From Flavobacterium pectinovorum (GTDB lineage Bacteria > Bacteroidota > Bacteroidia > Flavobacteriales > Flavobacteriaceae): DNA of 64,000 nt. A program made the translations under genes and the position numbers. Positions 16,177 through 24,288 of this stretch are shown here, in pieces. The notes beneath the pieces are model-generated. The model saw only the letters and a list, made by a program, of their open reading frames with translations. It was not told the origin of the DNA and did not search any database. Within the stretch, counting starts at the first letter, position 1, and every line of letters begins with the position of its first letter. The DNA is taken from assembly GCF_022802975.1 (NCBI RefSeq), contig NZ_JAFEVZ010000004.1, positions 295,332 through 359,331 on the forward strand, given 5' to 3'.

Positions 16177-17637
16177 ATGCCTTTTTATTCAAAAATTGAA
16201 GAATTCGTGGCTATACAAACAAATTACAAAACTGCTTTACAAAACAAAATCTTCGATATCATTTCGAAAGCTTCTCAGGAATTAAACGTTGACTCTTATG
16301 TAATCGGCGGATTTGTTCGTGATTTGCTTTTAAACAGAGGTTCTAAAAAAGACATCGATGTTGTAGCAGTTGGAAGCGGAATCGAATTAGCCCTTAAAGT
16401 TTCTGATTTACTTCCTAATAAACCAAAAGTTCAGGTTTTTAAAAATTACGGTACCGCAATGCTTCGTTTTGAAGATACCGATATTGAGTTTGTTGGCGCA
16501 CGCAAAGAATCTTATACTCGTGACAGCAGAAATCCTATTGTAGAAAACGGAACTTTGCAGGACGATCAAAACCGTCGTGATTTTACCATCAACGCTTTAG
16601 CTTTGTCATTAAATTCAACTAATTTTGGAAATCTTTTAGACCCGTTCAATGGCTTAGCTGATTTAGAAAGCAAAACAATCAAAACCCCTTTAGATCCTGA
16701 TATTACATATTCTGATGATCCATTGCGTATGCTTCGTGCCATTCGTTTTGCAACTCAGCTAAATTTCGAAATTGAAGAAAATTCGTTGAATGCGATTACC
16801 AAAAATGCAGATCGAATCAAAATCATTTCCGGCGAAAGAATCGTAGATGAATTAAACAAAATCCTTTCTACACCTAAACCGTCAACCGGATTTTTACTTT
16901 TATACAAAACCGGACTTTTAGATTTAATCTTACCTGAATTAACGGCTTTGAATCAGGTAGAAGAAATTGAAGGTCACACCCATAAAAACAATTTTTATCA
17001 CACGCTTGAAGTAGTCGATAATATTTGTCCAAATACAGATGATGTATGGTTACGCTGGTCTGCTTTGTTACACGATATCGGAAAAGCACCAACAAAGCGT
17101 TTCAATAAAAAACAAGGCTGGACGTTTCATGGTCATGAATTTCTTGGCGGAAAAATGGCTAAGAAGATATTCGAACGTTTACACATGCCATTAAACCATA
17201 AAATGAAATTTGTGCAAAAAATGGTTATCATGAGTTCACGCCCAATTGTTTTGGCGCAGGATATTGTGACTGACAGCGCAGTTCGTCGTTTGGTTTTTGA
17301 TGCTGGTGAAGATGTTGAAAATTTGATGACTTTATGCGAAGCTGACATCACAACCAAAAATCCGGCAAAATTCAAAAAATATCATAAAAATTTTGAAATC
17401 GTCCGAAAGAAAATTGTAGAAGTGGAAGAACGCGATCAGGTTCGTAATTTTCAGCCGCCAATTTCCGGCGAAGAAATTATGGAAATGTTTGATTTAAAAC
17501 CTTCAAGAGAAATTGGGGTTTTGAAAGAAGCTGTAAAAGAAGCTATTTTAGAAGGCGATATTCCAAATGACTATCAGGCGGCTTATGATTTTGTGATTAA
17601 AAGAGCTGCAAAGTTGAATTTAACTCTTAAAAAGTAA
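16177..17637 (+). CDS. cca: CCA tRNA nucleotidyltransferase / poly(A) polymerase family with HD domain
   Basis: A 486-residue class II nucleotidyltransferase. The catalytic motif is GGFVRDLLLNRGSKKDIDVVAVG (key residues GGxVRD and DID near residues 43-62), followed by the RRDFTINALAL flexible loop, the LRMLRAIRFA template motif, and an HD domain with LLHDIGKAPTKR. It adds or repairs the CCA end of tRNAs; the two tRNA-Glu genes in this window do not encode CCA, so the activity is needed. It leads an operon: the next gene starts on the last base of its stop (TAATG). Poly(A) polymerase activity cannot be excluded. Confidence 0.93.
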   Translation: MPFYSKIEEFVAIQTNYKTALQNKIFDIISKASQELNVDSYVIGGFVRDLLLNRGSKKDIDVVAVGSGIELALKVSDLLPNKPKVQVFKNYGTAMLRFEDTDIEFVGARKESYTRDSRNPIVENGTLQDDQNRRDFTINALALSLNSTNFGNLLDPFNGLADLESKTIKTPLDPDITYSDDPLRMLRAIRFATQLNFEIEENSLNAITKNADRIKIISGERIVDELNKILSTPKPSTGFLLLYKTGLLDLILPELTALNQVEEIEGHTHKNNFYHTLEVVDNICPNTDDVWLRWSALLHDIGKAPTKRFNKKQGWTFHGHEFLGGKMAKKIFERLHMPLNHKMKFVQKMVIMSSRPIVLAQDIVTDSAVRRLVFDAGEDVENLMTLCEADITTKNPAKFKKYHKNFEIVRKKIVEVEERDQVRNFQPPISGEEIMEMFDLKPSREIGVLKEAVKEAILEGDIPNDYQAAYDFVIKRAAKLNLTLKK

Positions 17638-18005
17638 TGGATCTTTATAAAATAATTTATAGAATTTTACTTGCTGTAGTTATTATCTATCCAAACTATA
17701 TTTTTTTCAAAGGACTAAAAAAAAATAAAAAAAAACATTACAAGTACAATTTACTTTATTTTTTAGTATCTATTGTTACTCCTTGTTCAATAATTTTTCT
17801 AATTGCTTTAGTAATGACAAGTCCTGCATTGAATCATCTTACTGATATAGAATTAGACCCTCAAAATTTAACAACAAGAATTATTGTTGGATGCATCATA
17901 TTTCTTCCAAGCATCTTGGTAAACATATGTTTTGCGAAATTATATTTAAAAAGAATTTCGAAAACAAAAAATAAAAACGAAATCGAATTAATCGGAACAG
18001 AATGA
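17637..18005 (+). CDS. Small four-helix membrane protein, unknown function
   Basis: A 122-residue inner-membrane protein with about three hydrophobic segments (residues about 5-24, 38-62, 82-104) and a lysine-rich loop after the first (KGLKKNKKKHYK). No family recognised. It overlaps both neighbours: its ATG shares a base with the cca stop, and its stop (ATGA) overlaps the start of the heme A synthase gene, so all three are translationally coupled. The coupling suggests expression with heme A synthase but says little about the role. Confidence 0.75.
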   Translation: MDLYKIIYRILLAVVIIYPNYIFFKGLKKNKKKHYKYNLLYFLVSIVTPCSIIFLIALVMTSPALNHLTDIELDPQNLTTRIIVGCIIFLPSILVNICFAKLYLKRISKTKNKNEIELIGTE

Positions 18006-19027
18006 AAAAAGAGAATAAATCAGTAATCATTTGGTTACTATCGGGCTGTGCTTTATTATTTTTAATGGTAGTCGTGGGCGGTATCACACGTTTGACCAAT
18101 TCAGGTTTATCTATGACCGACTGGCATTTGGTAACGGACACATTTCCGCCCTTAACCGAAGCCAAATGGAACGAAGCTTTTGAACAATACAAGAAATTTC
18201 CTGAGTATCAAAAAATCAATATTCACAATGATTTTCAATTAGCCGATTATAAATTTATTTATTTCTGGGAATGGTTTCACCGTTTTATCGGCCGTATTAT
18301 TGGTCTGGTTTTCTTTGTTCCCTTTGTTTACTTTTTAATCAAAAAGAAATTAGACACTCCTACTATTAAAAAATGTATTGTTCTTTTGGCAATGGGAGGT
18401 TTCCAGGGATTTCTTGGATGGTTTATGGTAAGAAGCGGATTAATTGACAATCCGGATGTAAGCCACTTCAGACTCTCACTTCACTTAACTTTTGCCTTTA
18501 TCACCTTTGCTTATACACTTTGGGTCGCTCTTGATTTGATCTATCCGGAAAGAAATATCAACAGAATAGTTCCACTTCGTACTATTGCACGTTATGCATT
18601 GGCTGCTTTATTAATCCAAATTATTTACGGCGGATTTGTTGCCGGATTAAATGCCGGATTAATTCACAATCACTGGCCTTTAATGAGTGACGGGGAATTT
18701 ATTCACGAGTCGGTTTTTATTGAACAGTCTTCTTTAATCAAAAATTTAATTGAAGGGAAAAGCGGTGTTCAGTTCGTTCACAGAACTTTTGCTTATGCAG
18801 TAGTTGCCGTAATTCTTTATCTTTTCTTCAAAAGCAAAAAATATTCGCTTACCAGAACCCAGTCAAACGGAATTAATATACTGGTCGTTTTTGTGTTTAT
18901 TCAGTTTCTGTTAGGGGTTTTTACTTTATTGTACAGCGTTCCTTTGGCTTTAGGATTGATTCATCAGATTATGGCGTTTTTCCTTTTAAGTGCCATGACC
19001 TATACGCTGCATCGTTTGAGTAAATAA
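18002..19027 (+). CDS. ctaA: Heme A synthase (COX15/CtaA)
   Basis: Converts heme O to heme A for cytochrome aa3-type oxidases, in the inner membrane. 341 residues with eight hydrophobic helices. Conserved heme-ligand histidines are visible in WEWFHRFIGR, LSLHLTFAF, VQFVHRTFAY and GLIHQIMAF, and the loop NAGLIHNHWPLMSDGEFI is typical of the COX15 branch. The family entrance motif GGITRLTNSGLSMTDW is at residues about 22-37. Starts within the stop of the small membrane protein gene (ATGA overlap) and ends at a terminator. Other cytochrome oxidase genes are not in the window. Confidence 0.95.
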   Translation: MKKENKSVIIWLLSGCALLFLMVVVGGITRLTNSGLSMTDWHLVTDTFPPLTEAKWNEAFEQYKKFPEYQKINIHNDFQLADYKFIYFWEWFHRFIGRIIGLVFFVPFVYFLIKKKLDTPTIKKCIVLLAMGGFQGFLGWFMVRSGLIDNPDVSHFRLSLHLTFAFITFAYTLWVALDLIYPERNINRIVPLRTIARYALAALLIQIIYGGFVAGLNAGLIHNHWPLMSDGEFIHESVFIEQSSLIKNLIEGKSGVQFVHRTFAYAVVAVILYLFFKSKKYSLTRTQSNGINILVVFVFIQFLLGVFTLLYSVPLALGLIHQIMAFFLLSAMTYTLHRLSK

Positions 19028-19040
19028 CATTTTATAATAC

Positions 19041-19069
19041 AAAAAGAGCTGAAAATTTCAGCTCTTTTT
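19041..19069 (+). terminator. Terminator after ctaA
   Basis: A 14-bp A/T-flanked stem centred on GAGCTGAAA/TTTCAGCTC with a tiny loop and flanking A- and T-runs; it can act in both directions. Confidence 0.9.
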
Positions 19070-19070
19070 G

Positions 19071-19415
19071 TATTGTCTATAGTATGTCGAAAATATGAAC
19101 CGAGCCTATGGCTCTACTGATTGGGAACGTGTTATTTTCAACCGGATTAAAATCCGGCCCTACAATATTATCGAGCCGATGGCTCTTATCTGACCGAATT
19201 AATCGTTAAATCAATTGATAATCAACACCTTTTGTTTATGTTTTTTTTTATGAATTGGAACTATGGTTCTTTAGAAAATCTAATTACATAAAAACAACCA
19301 AAAAATTCCTTAGAAATAAAAAATATTGTAGCAACGGATTTTAATCTGTTGAATAATAAAACGTATGTTAGATAAAGCTCCGTAGGAACGACACTTTTCA
19401 CATTTCACATTTTAC
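19071..19415. repeat. Gene-free region with degenerate hairpin repeats
   Basis: No ORF. Contains two near-identical small hairpins GAGCCTATGGCTC (19102-19114) and GAGCCGATGGCTC (19173-19185), CCGGATTAAAATCCGG (19142-19157) and the imperfect CAACGGATT/AATCTGTTG pair (19332-19351), ending in a CTCCGTAGGAACG stretch. The pieces look like eroded copies of one dispersed non-coding repeat. Confidence 0.6.
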
Positions 19416-19485
19416 TTTTCACATCTTACTTTTCACATCTTACTTTTCACATCTTACTTTTCACATCTTACTTTTCACATCTTAC
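19416..19485. repeat. Five perfect copies of a 14-nt tandem repeat
   Basis: The unit TTTTCACATCTTAC is repeated five times without a mismatch, with degraded copies to the left (from about 19392). The array ends 6 nt from the stop codon of the minus-strand LytTR response regulator gene. Confidence 0.9.
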
Positions 19486-19491
19486 AAAAAT

Positions 19492-20259
19492 CTACCCTAA
19501 CCACCCCTTAAAATCCTGTACTTTTTCTCGGCTCACAATTACCTCATCTTCTTTGTAAGTTGGTAAAATTACTTTCAGACGTGAATTGGTGTACACCTGA
19601 ATTTCTTTAATGGCTTTTAAAGGAACTATGAATTTTCTGCTTATGCGAAAGAAATCCTTCTTGTCCAATTCCTGTTCCAGAATTTCTAAAGTCGAATCGA
19701 TTAAATAATTTCGATTATCGAAAGTATGAATGTAAGTTCCTTTGTTTTCACTAAAAAAACACTCGATTTCATCTTTTGTAATTACTTTTAAATGTTGACC
19801 AATTTTAACTGTAAACCTTTCTTTATAAGTCTTCTCAAAAGGATTGGACAACATTTGGCGTATTTGTTCAAAATTAAGCTGCAGATTTTGATTTCCTGTA
19901 TCTTGTTTCGGAATTCTTGTTTTATATTTTGCAACCGCCACTTCCAGATCATCTTCATCAATTGGTTTTAAAAGATAATCGATGCTATTTAATTTAAAAG
20001 CTTTTAAAGCGTATTCATCATAAGCAGTCGTAAAAATAATAGCGCTTTTAATGTCTATTTTCTCAAAAATTTCGAACGATAAACCATCTGAAAGCTGAAT
20101 ATCTAGAAATATCAAATCGGGATGTTCGTTATTGGCAAACCAATCGATAGATTCTTCAACAGAATGTAACATGGTTTCTACAGCAATATTTAATTTTTCT
20201 AACTTTCGCTGTAATAATCTTGCAGCAGGTTTTTCGTCTTCTATAATTAATGTGGTCAT
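19492..20259 (-). CDS. LytTR-family response regulator
   Basis: A 255-residue two-component output protein. The receiver domain (1-120) has the acidic pair in IEDEK, the phospho-acceptor D53 in LIFLDIQLSDG and the switch Lys in YLLKPIDEDD. A C-terminal LytTR DNA-binding domain covers about residues 150-250 with ECFFSENKGTYIHT and FRISRKFIVPL motifs. It is the last gene of the operon that begins with the histidine kinase and four 2TM genes, so it is the presumed partner of that kinase. LytTR regulators bind pairs of direct repeats upstream of target promoters. Confidence 0.94.
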   Translation of the reverse strand: MTTLIIEDEKPAARLLQRKLEKLNIAVETMLHSVEESIDWFANNEHPDLIFLDIQLSDGLSFEIFEKIDIKSAIIFTTAYDEYALKAFKLNSIDYLLKPIDEDDLEVAVAKYKTRIPKQDTGNQNLQLNFEQIRQMLSNPFEKTYKERFTVKIGQHLKVITKDEIECFFSENKGTYIHTFDNRNYLIDSTLEILEQELDKKDFFRISRKFIVPLKAIKEIQVYTNSRLKVILPTYKEDEVIVSREKVQDFKGWLG

Positions 20260-20287
20260 TGATTTGGCTGAAATTAAAAAAATAAAG

Positions 20288-20656
20288 TTATTCCCATTTA
20301 TTCTTATTGACTGGCTGTTTACTCATGTATTCCTGAATTTTTCTTTTTTCCCAGTCATCGCTAAAGAAAATATTACGACCAAAGACAGATAATGCATGAG
20401 CGGCTAAACCGATTCCCCAAAAAATAGCTGTTGAATACGTATGCCATTCAAAAAAATCGCCTTCATTCCATCTTATATCAGAAAAATCCCTGCTTAAATT
20501 GGAAATAATAATGACTGCATTAACAATTAAATAAACTTTTAAGTGCGAATAAAAATCTTTTATCCTTTTTACTTGTTTGTATGCGATTTCAAAACTTTCA
20601 TCATTTTCAAACTCTTGCCTGTACTCTTCGTAAAAGCGTTTTCTACAACGTCCCAT
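20288..20656 (-). CDS. 2TM domain protein (copy 4 of tandem array)
   Basis: A 122-residue membrane protein of the 2TM domain type. Order: charged helix with AYKQVKRIKDFYSH, first TM (VYLIVNAVIIISN), loop WNEGDFFEWHTYSTAIFW, second TM (GIGLAAHALSVFG), and a charged tail with DWEKRKIQEYM. The extra N-terminal 20 residues are Arg/Glu-rich and not shared with its paralogs. It begins 11 nt after the previous 2TM gene and ends 28 nt before the response regulator. A role as a small membrane partner of the adjacent kinase is inferred only from gene order. Confidence 0.85.
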   Translation of the reverse strand: MGRCRKRFYEEYRQEFENDESFEIAYKQVKRIKDFYSHLKVYLIVNAVIIISNLSRDFSDIRWNEGDFFEWHTYSTAIFWGIGLAAHALSVFGRNIFFSDDWEKRKIQEYMSKQPVNKNKWE

Positions 20657-20667
20657 TTTATTCTGAT

Positions 20668-20979
20668 TTAAAGGTTATTGCCATTTGTTTTGTTCTCTTT
20701 TTCTTTCTCCATGATTTCTTTGATTTTTCGTTCTTCCCAGCCTTTTCCTAAAACCGGAAAAACTTCAAAAACTTTCAATCCATGAAAAACAACTCCTACT
20801 CCCCACCATATCAAAGGCCAGTAAAACCATAAATGATTTGGCGTTGTATATAAATTGATAAAAATCAGTACAATATTAACCCCTACATAAGACGTTAAAT
20901 TACTATAAAATCCTTTTATAGCCTCGACTTTCTTTTTAGCCTGAGAATACTTGTCTTCTTCGTTATAATTTATTTCCAT
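20668..20979 (-). CDS. 2TM domain protein (copy 3 of tandem array)
   Basis: 103 residues from the ATG at 20979 (MEINYNEEDKYSQAKKKVEAIKGFYSN), chosen because it is preceded by GGGAG and lies 2 nt after the previous stop (TAAtcATG); an in-frame ATG at 20991 overlaps that stop. Two TM helices flank a short PNHLWFYWPLIWWGVGVVFHG core, and the tail has the shared WEERKIKEIMEKEK. Closest in pattern to copy 1 and to the kinase-fused copy. No catalytic residues are evident. Confidence 0.88.
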   Translation of the reverse strand: MEINYNEEDKYSQAKKKVEAIKGFYSNLTSYVGVNIVLIFINLYTTPNHLWFYWPLIWWGVGVVFHGLKVFEVFPVLGKGWEERKIKEIMEKEKENKTNGNNL

Positions 20980-20981
20980 GA

Positions 20982-21311
20982 TTACTCCCATTTTTGTTTT
21001 TTTGTTTTTTTCTCTAATAGACTTTTTACTTTACGCTCTTCCCATTCTTTTCCAAAAATTTTATACGAAGCAAATAAATCTACCGCAGAAATTAAAAATG
21101 CTGTTGTCCAGATCCACATTACAAACCCATTGATATATTTTATAGGAAAGAAATTTAATGGCGCTCCAAAATACGCTTTCATTACATAAATAATTACACC
21201 AATAATATAAACAAATGTATGACTGTAAAACGCCTTGAGTTTGACCACTCTTTTAGTTGCAATTTCTTTCAGTACTGATTCTTCACGATCATTATTAAAA
21301 TTTGCTTCCAT
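20982..21311 (-). CDS. 2TM domain protein (copy 2 of tandem array)
   Basis: 109 residues from the ATG at 21311 (MEANFNND), 2 nt after the preceding stop (TAAttATG). Longer in-frame extension to 21377 would overlap the previous 2TM gene and repeats that gene's tail in another frame, so it is rejected. The most diverged copy: the loop between TM helices reads FGAPLNFFPIKYINGFVMWIW rather than SPGYLWF-W-GWG, yet it keeps KAFYSH and the GKEWEERKVKSLLEKK tail. Same operon and orientation as the kinase. Confidence 0.85.
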   Translation of the reverse strand: MEANFNNDREESVLKEIATKRVVKLKAFYSHTFVYIIGVIIYVMKAYFGAPLNFFPIKYINGFVMWIWTTAFLISAVDLFASYKIFGKEWEERKVKSLLEKKTKKQKWE

Positions 21312-21313
21312 AA

Positions 21314-21616
21314 TTATTCCCAGGTTTGCTTGTTTTTTTCTTTCTCTAAAATCTCCTGAATTTTTCGTTCTTCCCATTTCTTATCGAAAAAAGGCATGTA
21401 TTCAAAAGCCTTCAATCCATGTAAAACTACTCCAACTCCCCAGCCCATCAAACACCATACAAACCATAAGTAACCCGGAGAAGTCATAAGATTAACTGCG
21501 ATAACTATCGGATTAACTAAAACAAATACTGTCAAATGCTCATAAAACTCTCTAATTTGCTTTACTTTTTTTTGAGCTTCGTAATAACGGTCAGCTTCAG
21601 CATATTTTTTTTCCAT
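21314..21616 (-). CDS. 2TM domain protein (copy 1 of tandem array)
   Basis: 100 residues from the ATG at 21616, which shares a base with the kinase stop (TAATG), a translational coupling signal. Sequence order: AQKKVKQIREFYEH, first TM with VNPIVIAVNL, SPGYLWFVW loop, GWGVGVVLHGLKAFEY second TM, KKWEERKIQEILEKEKNKQTWE tail. An in-frame ORF extension to 21679 overlaps the kinase tail and is rejected. The protein is nearly the same length and pattern as the last 99 residues of the kinase, showing local duplication. Confidence 0.9.
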   Translation of the reverse strand: MEKKYAEADRYYEAQKKVKQIREFYEHLTVFVLVNPIVIAVNLMTSPGYLWFVWCLMGWGVGVVLHGLKAFEYMPFFDKKWEERKIQEILEKEKNKQTWE

Positions 21617-22974
21617 TATTTCCAAGTTTGTTTGTTGTTTTCTTTTTCCAGAATCTCTCTTATTTTTCGTTCTTCCCAATCTGAACTGTAACCAAAAACT
21701 TTAAAAGCATGCATTACGACTCCAAATCCCCAGCCTATTGCCGAAAACCAAAACCACTGAAAACCAGGAGAAAACCTCAAATTTATAAAAATTAAAAACG
21801 GAACCACACAACAATACGAAATTACATTTGCGTAAAATCCTTTTAATTCCTCTACTCTTTTTTTAGCTCTGAAATAAGCTTTGTTTTCATCGCTATAGTC
21901 TGCACTTGTTTCCATAACTGTTATTTGTTTGGTTAAAATCGGAATTTTAACTGTGAATGTTTGTTCATTTTGTTCGATTAATACTTTTCTGTTGGTAATA
22001 ATTGCGTATCGATTCACGATATTCTGCAATCCAACTCCCTGTCTGTCCTGCAAAACTTCTTTCTTTTGAAAATCATTTTGAATGGCAAGATAATCTCCGT
22101 CTGTAAAAATCCTGATATGTAATGGTTTTTGTTCGCTTACTACATTATGTTTTACCGTATTTTCTAATAACAGCTGCAACGATAACGGAACCACTTTTGC
22201 ATCAGGATTGATGTCTGTTGAAGGCAATTCGTAAAACAAACTGTTTTCAAATCGCATTTTCAGCAAATTCATATAGGTTTTTGCAAATGACAATTCATCT
22301 TCTACAGAAACCAGTTCTTTATCTTTCTGTTCTAAAACATACCGGTATATTTTAGATAAAGAAGTGGTAAATCGCTGTGCATTATCAGGGTTTTCTTCTA
22401 TTAAAGAACTTAATACATTGAGACTGTTAAAAAGAAAATGTGGGTCTATCTGATTTTTTAAACTTTCAAATTTTGCATTTGCTGTTCCTGCAATAATTTT
22501 TTGTTGGGTTATTTCAAATTTCGACGCCATTTTCCATTTTACCATAAAACTTCTGGCCTGCATGAAAGTGGAAACTCCTAAAGATAAAATGATGTAGAAA
22601 AGATGTGTCCATATCATATTCTGATTAAAGAACTGATCCAAAGGCATTTTTCTCAAAAAGATAAAAATAAAATAGTTTATTCCTAAAACTACTGGGATGG
22701 TATATAAGATTGTAACTAAAATGCCATAATAGACACGTAAATTAGTTTGTTCCAGCCAATCCCATTTCCTATCTAAAAAAATATTTAAAAAACCATTACC
22801 AAAACCAAGCCCGAAAGAATACATGCAACTCAAAACAAACGTAAGCAATACATTTTTGACATTTAAATCGTCTCCTAAAAAAGCCGAAAAAATTACTGTA
22901 AAAATCATAGAAATTTTGAAACAAACAATTGTTCCGTTTTTTAAATCTGAAAATGTATTTCTATAGTTGCTCAT
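21616..22974 (-). CDS. LytS-like sensor histidine kinase with C-terminal 2TM domain
   Basis: 452 residues. Four TM helices (about 17-32, 41-62, 83-107, 122-140) lead to a His_kinase domain with the phospho-acceptor H179 in QIDPHFLFNSLNVLSSL, then an HATPase region with the N-box LLLENTVKHN and G-box GVGLQN. After TFTVKIPIL (about residue 346) the chain continues into a complete 2TM domain (354-452) ending WEERKIREILEKENNKQTWK. Met354 (ATG at 21915) would by itself give a 99-residue 2TM protein. Leads the five-copy 2TM/LytTR operon; the VOC gene lies 29 nt upstream. The signal sensed is unknown. Confidence 0.88.
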   Translation of the reverse strand: MSNYRNTFSDLKNGTIVCFKISMIFTVIFSAFLGDDLNVKNVLLTFVLSCMYSFGLGFGNGFLNIFLDRKWDWLEQTNLRVYYGILVTILYTIPVVLGINYFIFIFLRKMPLDQFFNQNMIWTHLFYIILSLGVSTFMQARSFMVKWKMASKFEITQQKIIAGTANAKFESLKNQIDPHFLFNSLNVLSSLIEENPDNAQRFTTSLSKIYRYVLEQKDKELVSVEDELSFAKTYMNLLKMRFENSLFYELPSTDINPDAKVVPLSLQLLLENTVKHNVVSEQKPLHIRIFTDGDYLAIQNDFQKKEVLQDRQGVGLQNIVNRYAIITNRKVLIEQNEQTFTVKIPILTKQITVMETSADYSDENKAYFRAKKRVEELKGFYANVISYCCVVPFLIFINLRFSPGFQWFWFSAIGWGFGVVMHAFKVFGYSSDWEERKIREILEKENNKQTWK

Positions 22975-23003
22975 TATTACAATTTATTTTTTGGTTACCT
23001 TTT

Positions 23004-23426
23004 TTAATTTATTTCAAAACTAATCTTCCAATTAATTCCAAATTTATCATTAACAATTCCATAATAGGATCCCCAAAACGTTTCATTCATTGCTAATTTA
23101 ATTTTACCTCCTTCAGAAAGTTTTTTAAACAGCTTGTCGGCTTCTTCTTTATTATCTGTAGTAATTGATAAGGAAAAATTATTAGTACAAATACCTGCGT
23201 TATGCAATTCTGTATGATCACTCCCCATCAATGTCATTTGATTGCTAACAGGCAGAGAAATATGCATGATTTTATTGTTCTGTTCTTTAAAAAAATGCTT
23301 ATCTGCTTGTGGTACATCATTGTAACGCCCAACATATTTAAATTCAGTTTCAAAGACATCCTTATAAAAATTAAATGCTTCTTCACAATTACCATTAAAA
23401 TACAAATATGGGTTTATTGTTATCAT
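23004..23426 (-). CDS. VOC family protein (PhnB/3-demethylubiquinone methyltransferase-like)
   Basis: A 140-residue protein that begins INPYLYFNGNCEEAFNFYKDVF, the signature of the PhnB-like glyoxalase superfamily, with MGSDH and the terminal WGSYYGIVNDKFGINWKIS. Members are dimeric and some bind metals, but most, like this one, lack a defined activity. It stands 24 nt downstream of the TPR protein gene and 29 nt upstream of the kinase gene on the same strand, so all may share one transcript. Confidence 0.85.
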   Translation of the reverse strand: MITINPYLYFNGNCEEAFNFYKDVFETEFKYVGRYNDVPQADKHFFKEQNNKIMHISLPVSNQMTLMGSDHTELHNAGICTNNFSLSITTDNKEEADKLFKKLSEGGKIKLAMNETFWGSYYGIVNDKFGINWKISFEIN

Positions 23427-23450
23427 AAATACCGTATTATCGATTAAGTT

Positions 23451-24074
23451 TTATTTTTTGCAATTTTTCTGTGCTTCCAAAGCCCTTTCTAATCCCCATT
23501 TTGGAGAAAATTGAGTTTCTGGTTTAAAAGTAGCAAAAAGTTCAACAGCTTTATCAACCTGCACACATAAAGGTTTTGTATCTACGCCTGTCCATTTTGC
23601 TCCTCCTAACTGATAATCTGCTTCACCAAAAACGGCTCTCGGATTATTGGGATCAATTGCTTTTGCTTTTCCATAAGCTTCCATTACTTTACCAGAATAT
23701 TTCATTCCGTTTGTCATTGGGTCAGCGACAACATATCCTGTATAAATCAAAGCCTGCAGAACATATAACTCAGCATTGTTTTGATCTTTTATTATTTCCT
23801 GATCCAAAGCGTCTTGTGCTTTTGTCAGTAACAAATCAATTTTTGTTTTGTCTTTTTCTGTAAAAACTGCTGTTGTATTGATTAAGGCTACGTAATAATT
23901 TGGCAAATAGCTGGTTTTGTCTGCTGCAGCAATTCTTTCAAACATCGCCGAAGCTTCTGCATTTTTTCCTTCTTTCCAAAGCCCGAAAGCTTTTCCCATT
24001 CCTTGTTCAAATTGTGTTTGTGCAGATAATAAACTGCAAATAAATAGTGTAATAGCGGTGATGATTTTGGTCAT
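23451..24074 (-). CDS. Secreted TPR-like protein
   Basis: 207 residues with a signal peptide (MTKIITAITLFICSLLSAQ). The mature part is helical with tetratricopeptide-like repeats, e.g. AFGLWKEGKNAEASAMFERIA and AYGKAKAIDPNNPRAVFGEADYQLGG. It is likely periplasmic and may bind another protein; no enzyme motif is seen. It sits between the TonB-dependent receptor (upstream, with a 214-nt repeat-bearing gap) and the VOC gene. Confidence 0.8.
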   Translation of the reverse strand: MTKIITAITLFICSLLSAQTQFEQGMGKAFGLWKEGKNAEASAMFERIAAADKTSYLPNYYVALINTTAVFTEKDKTKIDLLLTKAQDALDQEIIKDQNNAELYVLQALIYTGYVVADPMTNGMKYSGKVMEAYGKAKAIDPNNPRAVFGEADYQLGGAKWTGVDTKPLCVQVDKAVELFATFKPETQFSPKWGLERALEAQKNCKK

Positions 24075-24091
24075 GATTTCTTTTTTTTTAA

Positions 24092-24286
24092 AGTTACTAA
24101 GTTGTTAAGGTTCTGAGATTCTAAGTTTTTTATTGATGATTAATTTATACTTCAAAAGTATGCTGGTTTTTAGTCTTTTAAAATTAAATGATACTGAGTT
24201 GTCGAATTTGGTTACTGAATTGTTTTTTTAAAGACTCTAAGATGCTTTTTTCCCTTAGTGCCTTAGCATCTTAGAACCTCTGAACC
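24092..24286. repeat. Inverted pair of 8-nt-period repeats (copies 3 and 4)
   Basis: 24092-24126 carries the octamer repeat in reverse orientation and 24254-24286 in forward orientation, separated by about 127 nt of AT-rich non-coding DNA. The pair would form a long stem in the message between the TonB receptor and TPR genes. Confidence 0.65.
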
Positions 24287-24288
24287 TT

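Noticed and set aside
19416..19485. CRISPR-like array
   Set aside because: Units are contiguous 14-mers with no spacers and no cas genes are nearby.
24075..24288. Riboswitch or small RNA before the TPR gene
   Set aside because: The structure is explained by the two inverted octamer repeats; no known riboswitch motif is visible.
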